Shown here one piece after another: positions 1 to 8,140 of a DNA stretch of 29,569 nt. The notes below the pieces were generated by a model. That model made no database searches. It saw nothing but the letters and a program-made list of their open reading frames with translations, and had not been told where the DNA came from. Numbering within the stretch: the stretch's first letter is position 1; each line of letters starts with the position of its first letter. Where the stretch lies: positions 1-29,569 of the forward strand of contig CABUVO010000040.1 of assembly GCA_902495075.1 (NCBI GenBank), in the 5' to 3' direction. Source of the DNA: an uncultured Porphyromonadaceae bacterium. Lineage in GTDB: Bacteria; Bacteroidota; Bacteroidia; Bacteroidales; Muribaculaceae. Both the position numbers and the translations under genes were made by a program.

Positions 1-1155
1 GACATTGACAGGAATACCCTCAAAGTGGATGTAACTCCATCCGAAAACATCAGCAACGGCATGGTTGAGGTCGTTGTCAAGGACAGCGGGAGGCAGATAG
101 CCTCCGGACGCGCCGTGACTGGAGAGTCAGTGATTGTAGACATGCCTGCCGGCGTAGAGCTGTGGTCGCCGGAGAATCCGAAGCTTTATGACCTTGAAGT
201 CAGGCTTATGTCTGACGGCAGGACGCTTGACAAGGTCGACAGCTATGCGGCAATGCGGAAGTTCTCTATGAAAATGGGCGACAAGGGAGTGGTGCGCCTT
301 CAGCTCAACAACAGGGACCTTTTCCATTACGGACTTCTGGATCAGGGATGGTGGCCCGACGGTCTATACACCGCGCCATCCTACGAGGCAATGGTCTTTG
401 ATGTGGACAAGACAAAGGACTGGGGCTACAACATGATCCGCAAGCATATAAAGGTTGAACCTGCGTTGTGGTATGCTTATTGTGACCGCAACGGCATCAT
501 TGTATGGCAGGACATGCCGAGCGGCGACAAAGATCCGGAATGGCAGGGACGTAATTATTTCGACGGCAAGGAACTTGAGCGCACCCCGGAGAGCGAGGCG
601 AACTACCGCAGGGAATGGCGCGAGATCATGGACTGTCTTTACAGCTATCCCTGCATCGCCATGTGGGTGCCGTTCAACGAGGCGTGGGGACAGTTCAAGA
701 CCAGGGAGATTGCAGACTGGACTAAGAATCATGACCCGTCGCGTCTTGTGAATCCGGCAAGCGGAGGGAATTTCTATCCCTGCGGCGATATTCTGGACGT
801 GCACTGCTATCCCTCTCCTCCCGTTACCCATGTCTACGACGCGAAGCGCGCCAACGTGCTCGGAGAATACGGCGGCATAGGAATGGTTGCCGACGGTCAT
901 ATCTGGGCACCCGACCGGGAGTTCAGCTATATCAACTGCAAGACTCCGGCGGAGTTGACCGACCGCTATATCGGCTATGCGGACTATCTTGACCATCTCG
1001 CCAACGAATGGTTCGTAGGTGCCGTATATACCCAGACGACCGACGTGGAAATTGAGGTCAATGGTCTTATGACCTACGACCGCAAGGTCATAAAGATCGA
1101 TGAAAACAGAATCCGGGAGGTCAACAAACGGATAATAAAGAATCATAGCAAATGA
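1..1155 (+). CDS. Glycoside hydrolase family 2 protein, 3' part
   Basis: The reading frame is open from the first base, so the gene starts upstream of the window and about 384 C-terminal codons are present. The early part looks like the immunoglobulin-like beta-sandwich domain of GH2 enzymes (ending near LWSPENPKLYDLEV), followed by a TIM barrel. The acid/base Glu is seen in WVPFNEAWGQ (Glu codon at 679) and the likely nucleophile Glu in NVLGEYGG (codon at 865), with WQDMPSGD between the barrel strands. The family contains beta-galactosidases, glucuronidases and mannosidases; the substrate cannot be read from this fragment. The N-terminal sugar-binding domain and signal peptide lie outside the window. 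Its stop overlaps the start of the next gene by 4 bases (ATGA), which implies translational coupling with the SGNH hydrolase. The neighbouring SusE/F-like gene fits a polysaccharide-use locus. Confidence 0.9.
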   Translation, partial: DIDRNTLKVDVTPSENISNGMVEVVVKDSGRQIASGRAVTGESVIVDMPAGVELWSPENPKLYDLEVRLMSDGRTLDKVDSYAAMRKFSMKMGDKGVVRLQLNNRDLFHYGLLDQGWWPDGLYTAPSYEAMVFDVDKTKDWGYNMIRKHIKVEPALWYAYCDRNGIIVWQDMPSGDKDPEWQGRNYFDGKELERTPESEANYRREWREIMDCLYSYPCIAMWVPFNEAWGQFKTREIADWTKNHDPSRLVNPASGGNFYPCGDILDVHCYPSPPVTHVYDAKRANVLGEYGGIGMVADGHIWAPDREFSYINCKTPAELTDRYIGYADYLDHLANEWFVGAVYTQTTDVEIEVNGLMTYDRKVIKIDENRIREVNKRIIKNHSK

Positions 1156-1889
1156 AGATTTACATTCTTAATATCTTTTTGTGTTTTTTAGGGGCATTAA
1201 GCTCAAGCGCAGCCAATGATATCGCAAATTTTTCGCGATATGAAAACGAAAACAAGCGTCTGATGGCGGAACCCAATACGGGGACACGTGTAGTGTTGAT
1301 GGGAAACTCAATCACCGACAACTGGGCTACCGGAAGGACTGAATTCTTTGAACTTAATGATTTTGTAGGGCGTGGCATCAGCGGTCAGACAACATATGAC
1401 ATGCTCTTGCGTTTCCGGGATGATGTGGTCAACCTCAAACCCGCTGCCGTAGTCATTGGAGGAGGCACCAACGATGTTGCACAGAATAATGATATCACTT
1501 ATGTCGAGGATCGGACTTTCGGCAACATCGTGTCTATGGCTGAGATCGCTCAGGCAAACAACATGAAGGTTCTTTTGGCGTCTGTGTTGCCTGTGACAAG
1601 TTTCGCCTGGAACCCTAATATCACAAACCATAAGGACAAGATAGAATCACTGAATGCCCGCATAAAGGAATATGCAGAATCGCATGGCATGCTCTATGTT
1701 GACTACTATTCGAAGATGGTTACTCCCGATCGTGGGTTGATTGGCACTCTCACTACTGACGGTGTGCATCCCAACGATGCAGGCTACGAAATAATGGAGG
1801 ACATATTGTTGCCTCTGGTGCGTCAATTTGTAAACAATCCTCCAAAGATAAAGAGCACACCGATGATGGAAACCTCAATAGAATATTAA
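1152..1889 (+). CDS. Secreted SGNH/GDSL-type hydrolase
   Basis: The 245-residue protein has an N-terminal signal peptide (hydrophobic run ILNIFLCFLGALSSSA, then AANDI). The SGNH blocks follow in order: block I as LMGNSITDNW with the nucleophile Ser, block II Gly in GRGISGQTTYD, block III as GGGTNDV with its Asn, and block V as DGVHPNDAGY with the catalytic Asp and His. This arrangement is typical of acyl or acetyl esterases of the GDSL_2 group, often carbohydrate deacetylases in Bacteroidales. The start overlaps the stop of the GH2 gene by ATGA. The pair probably acts in the periplasm on the same glycan, with the esterase removing acetyl groups (inference). Alternatives are a lysophospholipase-like or platelet-activating-factor acetylhydrolase-like esterase. 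Confidence 0.88.
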   Translation: MKIYILNIFLCFLGALSSSAANDIANFSRYENENKRLMAEPNTGTRVVLMGNSITDNWATGRTEFFELNDFVGRGISGQTTYDMLLRFRDDVVNLKPAAVVIGGGTNDVAQNNDITYVEDRTFGNIVSMAEIAQANNMKVLLASVLPVTSFAWNPNITNHKDKIESLNARIKEYAESHGMLYVDYYSKMVTPDRGLIGTLTTDGVHPNDAGYEIMEDILLPLVRQFVNNPPKIKSTPMMETSIEY

Positions 1890-1925
1890 TAAACTAACCA
1901 TATTATTAATTAAAATTTAAAATTT

Positions 1926-3329
1926 ATGAAATTTTTAAACACCGCTGCCATATTGCTTATGACATCAGCAATAGCAGCAACAGCGCAGACAACAACCCCT
2001 CCGGAGAATCTTTATTTGATCGGTTCTGCAACAACAGCACAATGGAATGCCAACGAACCTATAACCATGGAGAAAGTGAATGATTATGAATTCACATATG
2101 CCGGACCATTGACGACCGGAGAATTCAAAATGCCATGGGTAAAGGGAGATCCTGCAATGTGGGGAAACAATACCTATATGGCATCCGGGGACGCATCATT
2201 GAAATCAGGGGGTATCAACACTTATGACTGCATGTTTACTACAACCGGTCAGCCTGACCAAAAATGGAAAGTATTCTTGCCTGGAACGTATAAGCTTATA
2301 CTCAAAATAAATCCCGACGATATTACATCTGCCAAACTTACGGCAGAGTGTCTTTCTCTACCTGATAAAATTTATGCACTCGGAGCTGCAGCCAGCACGT
2401 GGGATTCTAATTACGGAGACGAAGTATCCTCATCAGAGAACGGCATATATACCTGGACAGGCAATATGAATTACAGTAATGCCGATACGCAATTAAAGTT
2501 AACTACGGCACGTGACGAATGGTATAACGTGGGATTTATTGTACCTGCACAGGTGGATTATAATGAAAATATGGATAATCTTGGCGGGGATGGTAGTGTA
2601 CAGTTGATAGAGTCGGGCAAATCATATCCTTTCCAGATATCAATTGCCGGGAATGGACCATTAAACTGGTACTGGGGAGTTAAGGAAAATATGTCAGGCA
2701 AATATGAGGCTGTTTTCAATTTAAAAGATAAAACAGTTACTTTCAATCTCCTGAAAAGCTATGTGTTCGATAAGGATAATGTGACTGAACTCTATATGCT
2801 CGGACTTGCCGCAGGAAGTTTTGATTCCAATAATCCTCTTAAGATGAATTCGCTTGGAAATGGTAAATTCTCATGGACAGGCAATCTTGATTATTCTACA
2901 GATGACGGGAATGCAGACCATGTCAACAAGCAGTTCAAGTTTATCACATCAACTGGTGAATGGTACGAAGTGCATTATCTCATTCCGACGGATGCAGATG
3001 CTAACGGATTCACCAAAGAGGTTGAGTCAGGGGAATCATATACAATGAAAATGACTACATTTATCAATGGTGGAAATGGAATTGATGCGTTTTTCGGACT
3101 TAAACCTAATGATAAAGGGAAATATACAATAACTGCCGATGTGCCCAACATGTCGTTTGCAATCACGAAAGACTCATCTGTAGGTGTGTCGGAGATTGAG
3201 GCTTCCGGAGCTGATGCAGTAGAAGAGATTTATGATCTCAGCGGCAGACGCGTAAGCAGGGAAAGTGCCGACCCCGGTGTTTATATCATACGCAAAGGTA
3301 TGAATGTGAAGAAGGTGGTGATCAAGTAA
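1926..3329 (+). CDS. SusE/SusF-like glycan-binding protein with type IX secretion tail
   Basis: The 467-residue protein begins with a signal peptide (MKFLNTAAILLMTSAIAATAQ) that has no lipobox Cys, unlike classical SusE/SusF lipoproteins. Three related beta-sandwich modules can be seen: ENLYLIGSATTAQWNAN, DKIYALGAAASTWDSN and TELYMLGLAAGSFDSN each open a module, and the last two share WTGN(M/L)(N/D)YS, EWY and a GKYxxxFN/TAD ending. These resemble the starch-binding modules of SusE/F. The last 45 residues, with YDLSGRRV, PGVYIIR and KKVVIK, match the type A C-terminal sorting domain read by the type IX (Por) secretion system, so the protein is probably exported across the outer membrane and attached to the surface. 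It lies 36 bases after the SGNH gene, behind an AT-rich gap with no Shine-Dalgarno site. Confidence 0.82.
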   Translation: MKFLNTAAILLMTSAIAATAQTTTPPENLYLIGSATTAQWNANEPITMEKVNDYEFTYAGPLTTGEFKMPWVKGDPAMWGNNTYMASGDASLKSGGINTYDCMFTTTGQPDQKWKVFLPGTYKLILKINPDDITSAKLTAECLSLPDKIYALGAAASTWDSNYGDEVSSSENGIYTWTGNMNYSNADTQLKLTTARDEWYNVGFIVPAQVDYNENMDNLGGDGSVQLIESGKSYPFQISIAGNGPLNWYWGVKENMSGKYEAVFNLKDKTVTFNLLKSYVFDKDNVTELYMLGLAAGSFDSNNPLKMNSLGNGKFSWTGNLDYSTDDGNADHVNKQFKFITSTGEWYEVHYLIPTDADANGFTKEVESGESYTMKMTTFINGGNGIDAFFGLKPNDKGKYTITADVPNMSFAITKDSSVGVSEIEASGADAVEEIYDLSGRRVSRESADPGVYIIRKGMNVKKVVIK

Positions 3330-3366
3330 TCATGTCTTTATGTAACAATTGTAAATTCAGAATGTA

Positions 3367-3753
3367 TTATTTAAGGGGAGGAAGGAAGGCATCGGGGAGA
3401 TGCTTTATTTCGTGGGAGTCGGGTGTGCCAGTGACTGTTATTATGTCGAGGCGATAGGGAAAAAGATGAGGGAGGGAGCGCAAGTAAATGTCCCCTCCCT
3501 TTATCATTTTGTTCCTCTTGGGTGTGTCAACGGCTTCGTCGGCAGCTTCAAATTCTCCTTTCCTCGCCTTGACTTCTACGAAGACAATTGTGCCATCTTT
3601 CTCGGCGATGATGTCTATCTCGATTTTGTTGCTGACACGCCAGTTTCTTTCACGGATGATATATCCGTGAGCAAGGAGGTAATCGGCGGCAATCTGTTCC
3701 GCCTGCATACCCCATTCGCGGTTTGCCGCTCCCTGCTTTTTCTTGTCGATCAT
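3367..3753 (-). CDS. yraN: YraN/UPF0102 family putative endonuclease-fold protein
   Basis: This small protein of about 128 residues has the UPF0102 pattern: AEQIAADYLLAHGY, then RNWR, then IDIIAEKDGTIVFVEVKAR. The E-x-D...(V)EVKAR arrangement is the core of a restriction-endonuclease-like fold. The role of the family is poorly defined; a nuclease function is inferred from the fold only. I chose the ATG at 3753, which forms a TGATG overlap with the stop of nadC; a TTG one codon upstream is also possible. The overlap implies coupling with nadC. It converges on the SusE/F-like gene with only 37 bases between them and no clear terminator. Confidence 0.85.
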   Translation of the reverse strand: MIDKKKQGAANREWGMQAEQIAADYLLAHGYIIRERNWRVSNKIEIDIIAEKDGTIVFVEVKARKGEFEAADEAVDTPKRNKMIKGGDIYLRSLPHLFPYRLDIITVTGTPDSHEIKHLPDAFLPPLK

Positions 3754-4601
3754 CAAAAGGCTTTGAAAGACATGTCGAGACCTTTCACGGAGTGGGTGAG
3801 GGCACCGACGGAGATGAAGTCAACGCCTGCTTCTCCGTATTCGCGAAGATTTTCGAGAGTGATGCCACCGGATGATTCGGTCTCAACCTTGCCGCCTACA
3901 AGTTTAACAGCTTCTTTGGTGAGTGCAGGGGTGAAGTTGTCGAACATGATGCGGTCTACGCCTCCGTGGGCAAGAACTCTGCGGATATCATCAAGACTAC
4001 GGACTTCAACTTCAATTTTGAGGTTTTTGCCATTTTCCTTGCAATAGTCGTTTGCTCGTTGAATAGCTTTCTCCAATCCTCCTGCGAAATCAATGTGGTT
4101 GTCTTTGATGAGGATCATATCGAAAAGTCCGATGCGGTGATTTGTTCCCCCGCCGATCTTTACAGCGTCTTTCTCAAGCATACGCATGCCGGGAGTTGTT
4201 TTGCGGGTATCGAGGACGCGGGTGTGGAGTCCTTTGAGCTCATCCTGATAGCGGCGTGTCATGGTTGCCACGCCACTCATGCGTTGCATGATGTTGAGCA
4301 TGGTGCGTTCGGCAATGAGGAGCGAACGGATCGGACCTTCAGCAGTGAAGGCAACATCGCCTTTCTTGACTTCCGCTCCGTCATTGATCATGACTGTCAT
4401 CTTGATTGACGGATCAACCTTGTGTAGCACTTTTTCTGCTACATCAACACCGGCAAGTATGCCGTCTTCTTTGATGATGAGTCGGGAACGACCCATGGCG
4501 TCTGCCGGAATTGTGGAGAGGGTGGTATGATCGCCATCCCCGAGATCTTCTGCGAATGCGAGATCGAGGAGTTCGTCGATAAGTTCGTCTTTTGTTTTCA
4601 C
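3753..4601 (-). CDS. nadC: Nicotinate-nucleotide diphosphorylase (carboxylating)
   Basis: The enzyme converts quinolinate and PRPP to nicotinate mononucleotide, CO2 and pyrophosphate, the last step of de novo NAD entry (EC 2.4.2.19). The 282 residues match the family length. Signature motifs are DTRKTTPGMR (residues 131-140), GGGTNHRIGLFDMILIKDNH (150-169), EVEVRS, IMFDNF and ESSGGI, with ISVGALTHS near the end. These provide the PRPP and quinolinate binding Arg, Lys and His residues. It is followed at once by yraN. No nadA or nadB is in the window. Upstream lies the heptad-repeat hairpin that separates it from rlmH. Confidence 0.95.
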   Translation of the reverse strand: MKTKDELIDELLDLAFAEDLGDGDHTTLSTIPADAMGRSRLIIKEDGILAGVDVAEKVLHKVDPSIKMTVMINDGAEVKKGDVAFTAEGPIRSLLIAERTMLNIMQRMSGVATMTRRYQDELKGLHTRVLDTRKTTPGMRMLEKDAVKIGGGTNHRIGLFDMILIKDNHIDFAGGLEKAIQRANDYCKENGKNLKIEVEVRSLDDIRRVLAHGGVDRIMFDNFTPALTKEAVKLVGGKVETESSGGITLENLREYGEAGVDFISVGALTHSVKGLDMSFKAF

Positions 4602-4609
4602 TTTATAAT

Positions 4610-4708
4610 AATGTTTAATGTTTAATGTTCAATGTTCAATGTGTAATGTTTAATGTGTAATGGGGTGGCGGATGCAATTAAACATTACACATTTAACATT
4701 CCACATTA
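4610..4708. repeat. Heptad tandem repeat with inverted arm (site 1 of 3)
   Basis: Seven direct 7-bp units of the form AATGTKT (some AATGTTC) run from 4610 to 4658, with a partial unit to 4662. An inverted block runs from 4677 to 4708. The arms 4638-4654 and 4677-4693 are perfect 17-bp complements around a 22-base loop. The block fills the gap between rlmH and nadC, and the TAA stop of rlmH (4706-4708) lies inside it. Confidence 0.85.
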
Positions 4709-5179
4709 TTCATGGTGGTAGGGTTCGCCGCGAAGGATGGTCATTGCCCGGTAGATTTGCTCTGTGAAGAAGAGGCGGACCATCTCGTGGTTGAAAGTCA
4801 TTTTTGAGAGCGACAGAAGGGAGTCGGCACGATCATAGACGGGTTGCGAGAAGCCGTAAGGACCGCCAACTACAAAAACAACTCTCCTTCGTCCGGATAT
4901 CATCTGTTTCTCTAAAAATGCAGAAAACTCGATAGAGGAATATTGTTTGCCTCGTTCGTCGAGAAGCACAACAAAATCTGAATTCGATATTGTCTCGAGT
5001 ATTTTCTCTCCCTCAGCTTCCTTCTGTTTTGCCTGATCCATCTTTGATGCATTTTTTACATCTGGCAATGATTTGATGGAGTAAGGTATATAATGCTTAA
5101 GCCGTTTTGAATATTCGGCTATGCCATCCTCTACAAATCGGATAGTGGTTTTACCAACTGTCAGCAATTCGATTTCCAT
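4706..5179 (-). CDS. rlmH: 23S rRNA (pseudouridine1915-N3)-methyltransferase RlmH
   Basis: A SPOUT-class methyltransferase that methylates pseudouridine 1915 in helix 69 of 23S rRNA on assembled 70S ribosomes. The 157 residues are the usual length. Family features are the start MEIELLTVGK, LLDERGKQYSSIEF, the SAM-binding knot loop FVVGGPYGF, and the C-terminal FNHEMVRLFFTEQIYRA followed by GEPYHHE. Its start overlaps the end of the DoxX-like gene by 19 bases, so it is probably translated from the same mRNA. Its stop codon is supplied by the heptad repeat. Confidence 0.96.
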   Translation of the reverse strand: MEIELLTVGKTTIRFVEDGIAEYSKRLKHYIPYSIKSLPDVKNASKMDQAKQKEAEGEKILETISNSDFVVLLDERGKQYSSIEFSAFLEKQMISGRRRVVFVVGGPYGFSQPVYDRADSLLSLSKMTFNHEMVRLFFTEQIYRAMTILRGEPYHHE

Positions 5180-6456
5180 CTTAAGAGTGAATTTTTAAGA
5201 GCCGGAATAAATGATATCATTATCAGTAATACCATCACTGATATATATATATAAGAATAATTGAGGAGCATTCGCTTATTGTCGCGGGCAAAACTCATAG
5301 GGTCTGCCGATGTGTCGTTTGCCATGAAGTCATCGGTGTTTATGGCGCGTAAAGTGCTTTTCCATTCCACGATGCCGTCATGTGTATACACCACAGCCGG
5401 ATTGCCTCGTGCCAACTCCTTGATTGCCGTGTCGTCGGCTGTATAGATGGGATAATCCGGCATTGAAAGGTCTATCCAGTTGTCGATCTCTCCGCGTGAA
5501 CCAGCCACTGCCGCAACCATATCTATGTCATGTTGCGTAGCCCAGTCATGAAGAGAGTTGATTTTCCAAGTGGTTGAAATCGACACGTTGCCCATGTCAG
5601 GCATCAGGAGAAGAATACGGTCTTTATCAGGCGACAGGACTTCATCCGTTACATCTTCGTTTTCTTCCCAGATATGAAATCCCTTGTCGCTCTCATTTTC
5701 ATTGGTGGAAGACGAGGCTGTCTCCTTGCGATCCACGAATACCCACCCTTCGCTTTCATCCGGAAGGTTATCCATGGAAAACTCCTTTTCAACACCATCC
5801 TTACTGTATACGAATGTGAAGTCGGGTTGGTCAGTGTCGGTCTGTTCGGTCAGGGGAGTTCCTGTTTTATAAGGTCTGAAATCAATAAGTGGTTGATACA
5901 AATAACCAAGCAACTCAATAAGACAGATGAACAAAGCACTGGCGATGAATGCTATCCATTGGATTGCGGGGGTGATCAGACATGCGCAATACCGGTTGTA
6001 TTTCACAAGCCATAGGGTGAATGCGAAAAGCAAAACATTCTTCCAGAACGTTGCCCAGTTTGATATGATATATGCATCGCCGAAACATCCGCAATCTGCC
6101 ACGGGATCAAACACGGCAATCCACAGAGTCAAGGGCAGCATAAAGCACATCATCGCAAAACTCAATATGGCGATGCCTTTGCGGAAGCATCCTGTGGCGA
6201 GACACACGCCGATAAAGAATTCTATGCCGCAAAGAAAAAAGACACCGACAACAACGAGATTTGGCCATATGGTCAATCCCATTGCCGCGAGATAATCCTC
6301 TACCTTGTAAAGCGTGCCCCATGGGTCGATAGCTTTGACAAAACCGGAGAATATGAATACCAGAGCCGTCAGTTCGCGGATTATCCAGGTAATTCCGCGT
6401 ACGAGTCTGCTCTCAGGATCAGGCGAAACGTATTTTGATAAGTGCGAATAGAGCAT
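5161..6456 (-). CDS. BT_3928-type membrane protein with DoxX/MauE-like N-terminal half
   Basis: The 431-residue protein has about five membrane segments in the first 200 residues, including RELTALVFIFSGFVKAI, VVGVFFLCGIEFFIGVCLA and AIQWIAFIASALFICLIELL. FSGFVKAIDPWGT and DPVADCGCFGD match the DoxX/MauE-like family; the CGCFGD cysteines are typical of the MauE-like group linked to disulfide chemistry. The second half is soluble, with a thioredoxin-like look (LLLMPDMGNVSISTTWKINS, ATQHDIDMVAAVAGS, YPIYTADDTAIKELARGNPA), and a final membrane segment (YIYISVMVLLIMISFI) precedes the C-terminus. It overlaps DUF1599 by 38 bases and rlmH by 19 bases. The exact role is unknown; a membrane redox function is an inference. 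Confidence 0.8.
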   Translation of the reverse strand: MLYSHLSKYVSPDPESRLVRGITWIIRELTALVFIFSGFVKAIDPWGTLYKVEDYLAAMGLTIWPNLVVVGVFFLCGIEFFIGVCLATGCFRKGIAILSFAMMCFMLPLTLWIAVFDPVADCGCFGDAYIISNWATFWKNVLLFAFTLWLVKYNRYCACLITPAIQWIAFIASALFICLIELLGYLYQPLIDFRPYKTGTPLTEQTDTDQPDFTFVYSKDGVEKEFSMDNLPDESEGWVFVDRKETASSSTNENESDKGFHIWEENEDVTDEVLSPDKDRILLLMPDMGNVSISTTWKINSLHDWATQHDIDMVAAVAGSRGEIDNWIDLSMPDYPIYTADDTAIKELARGNPAVVYTHDGIVEWKSTLRAINTDDFMANDTSADPMSFARDNKRMLLNYSYIYISVMVLLIMISFIPALKNSLLRWKSNC

Positions 6457-6964
6457 AGTTAATCATATCCATATAGTTGGCGTCAACGCCTTCGCTCATG
6501 ATGGTTTTGCCATGATGATCCTCGATCTCTTTTGTGCGCATGAGTTTCTGGAGGATAATGTCGGTGAATGAGCTGACACGCATCTCACGCCAAGCCTCGT
6601 CATAGTCATGATTTTTATTCATCATCAGAGCAGTGGCTGCCTCTATTTTCTCTTTATAAAGTTTGAGAGCTTCCTCAGCAGGGATCGGTTCGCCTGCACC
6701 GAGATCAAGTTGGATAAGGGCAATGGCACAATAATTTACGATTCCAATGAACTCCGGTTCGATACCTTCGTTCACAGCCGCCGCTTCTATTCCTTTTTCC
6801 TCAAGAGAACGGATTCTGCGGGCTTTGATAAATATCTGGTCGGTGAGACTTGACGGACGCATGATGCGCCAGGATGTGCCATAGTCTTTAAGTTTCTTTT
6901 CGAAGATGTCGCGGCAAACGGCTTTTACTGCAGCAAACTCTTCGGGGGTATTATGGGTTTCCAT
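6419..6964 (-). CDS. DUF1599 protein, tandem duplicated domain
   Basis: The 181 residues contain two copies of the DUF1599 (nucleotide-modification-associated domain 1) pattern. Copy one is KKLKDYGTSWRIMRPSSLTD followed by FIKARRIRSLEEKG and an INYCAIALIQL helix. Copy two is NKNHDYDEAWREMRVSSFTD followed by LQKLMRTKEIED and an INYALFALIKI helix. Each copy has a (K/H)DY..(S/A)WR.MR.SS.TD core. The biochemical role is not established. It is the first gene of the run leading to the DoxX-like protein and rlmH, and is divergent from aguA. Confidence 0.85.
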   Translation of the reverse strand: METHNTPEEFAAVKAVCRDIFEKKLKDYGTSWRIMRPSSLTDQIFIKARRIRSLEEKGIEAAAVNEGIEPEFIGIVNYCAIALIQLDLGAGEPIPAEEALKLYKEKIEAATALMMNKNHDYDEAWREMRVSSFTDIILQKLMRTKEIEDHHGKTIMSEGVDANYMDMINYALFALIKIRFA

Positions 6965-7040
6965 TTAGTTGAAATTTGGGTTTTAACTGCGAAAATAATA
7001 AAAAAATCAGAAATCGCTTCAAATATTCGCGAATAGTTGT

Positions 7041-7048
7041 TATTTTTG
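7041..7048 (+). promoter_or_regulatory. Possible -7 element for aguA
   Basis: TATTTTTG matches the Bacteroides -7 consensus TAnnTTTG and sits 23 bases before the aguA ATG, giving a short leader. No good TTTG is present at the -33 position, so this is a weak call. Confidence 0.4.
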
Positions 7049-7071
7049 AAGTGAACTTATGAAATAAACAT

Positions 7072-8118
7072 ATGAATAATGATATAAGGCTGATTGCGGA
7101 ATGGGAAAGTTGCCGGGCAATACTCCTTGCTCTTCCCGAACCGCATACCGACTGGAATTATATACTTGAAGAGGCTCGCGATCAGTATCACCGCATGATA
7201 TCCGCATTTACGTCGCGGGGTTATCATTGCGTAGTGTTGACTTCCGATAAAGATTCGGCGATGCAATTATTGCATGATTGCGATCAATCTCTACTCACCC
7301 TGATTGACGCGGAATATAACGATACATGGACACGTGATTACGGTCCGATATCCGTTGAAAGAGGAGGACGTCTTCGTGCTCTTGATTTCGGATTCAACGG
7401 GTGGGGATTGAAATTTGCCGCAGACCATGACAATCTTGTGAATCTTCAGCTCAGGGATAAATATGTTATAACTCCTGAAGTGTATAGAAACGAGAGAGAT
7501 TTTATTCTTGAAGGTGGGTCGATAGAAACAGACGGCTACGGCACTCTGCTGACAACATCTACATGTCTATGCTCTCAGAATCGCAATGGCGGACACAGTA
7601 AACAGGAGTTGAATGAAATATTGAATTCCCGTCTGGGACTTTCCCACGTGCTATGGCTTGATTACGGTGCCCTTGCAGGGGATGACACTGATTCGCATAT
7701 CGATACGTTGTGTAGAATGGCTCCCGGGAATACAATTCTATTCACAGGATGCCGCGACATGGATGATCCTCATTTCGAAGATTTATTGAAAATGCGCGCA
7801 CAACTGACGCTCTTCCGCACACCGGAGGGAGAACCATATAATCTTGTGGAACTCCCGTTGCCATCTGCGATTTATGATGAGGATGGCTTGCGACTCCCGG
7901 CATCGTATGCAAATTATCTCGTGACTCTGGATACAATTTTCATGCCTGTTTATTCACAGCCGGAGAACGATACCCTTGCGTGTCACACGGTAAAGGTTGC
8001 TTTTCCGGATCATGAAATTGTGCCGGTGGAGTGCTCAACACTTATCAAACAGCATGGTTCGCTTCATTGCGCCACAATGCAGATACCTGATAATATTTTT
8101 AATTCTACAGTATTTTAA
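7072..8118 (+). CDS. aguA: Agmatine deiminase
   Basis: The enzyme hydrolyses agmatine to N-carbamoylputrescine and ammonia (EC 3.5.3.12), in the cytoplasm. The 348-residue length fits the family. The guanidino-group-modifying fold shows NDTWTRDYGP (about residues 83-92), GGSIETDGYG (about 148-157), the His of DTDSHIDTL, and the catalytic Cys at about residue 333 in HGSLHCATMQIP near the C-terminus. The next gene, 22 bases downstream, performs the next step, so the pair makes putrescine from agmatine by the AguA/AguB route. A peptidylarginine deiminase is less likely because there is no secretion signal. Confidence 0.95.
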   Translation: MNNDIRLIAEWESCRAILLALPEPHTDWNYILEEARDQYHRMISAFTSRGYHCVVLTSDKDSAMQLLHDCDQSLLTLIDAEYNDTWTRDYGPISVERGGRLRALDFGFNGWGLKFAADHDNLVNLQLRDKYVITPEVYRNERDFILEGGSIETDGYGTLLTTSTCLCSQNRNGGHSKQELNEILNSRLGLSHVLWLDYGALAGDDTDSHIDTLCRMAPGNTILFTGCRDMDDPHFEDLLKMRAQLTLFRTPEGEPYNLVELPLPSAIYDEDGLRLPASYANYLVTLDTIFMPVYSQPENDTLACHTVKVAFPDHEIVPVECSTLIKQHGSLHCATMQIPDNIFNSTVF

Positions 8119-8140
8119 ACAGCTTCTAACACGACAGTAT

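Noticed and set aside
364..1146. 260-codon open frame on the minus strand opposite the GH2 gene
   Set aside because: It is a shadow of the GH2 coding strand; the plus-strand protein has clear GH2 catalytic motifs and the minus-strand translation has none recognisable.
4610..4708. CRISPR array
   Set aside because: Units are 7 bp with no spacers and no cas genes; it is a simple heptad tandem repeat with an inverted arm.
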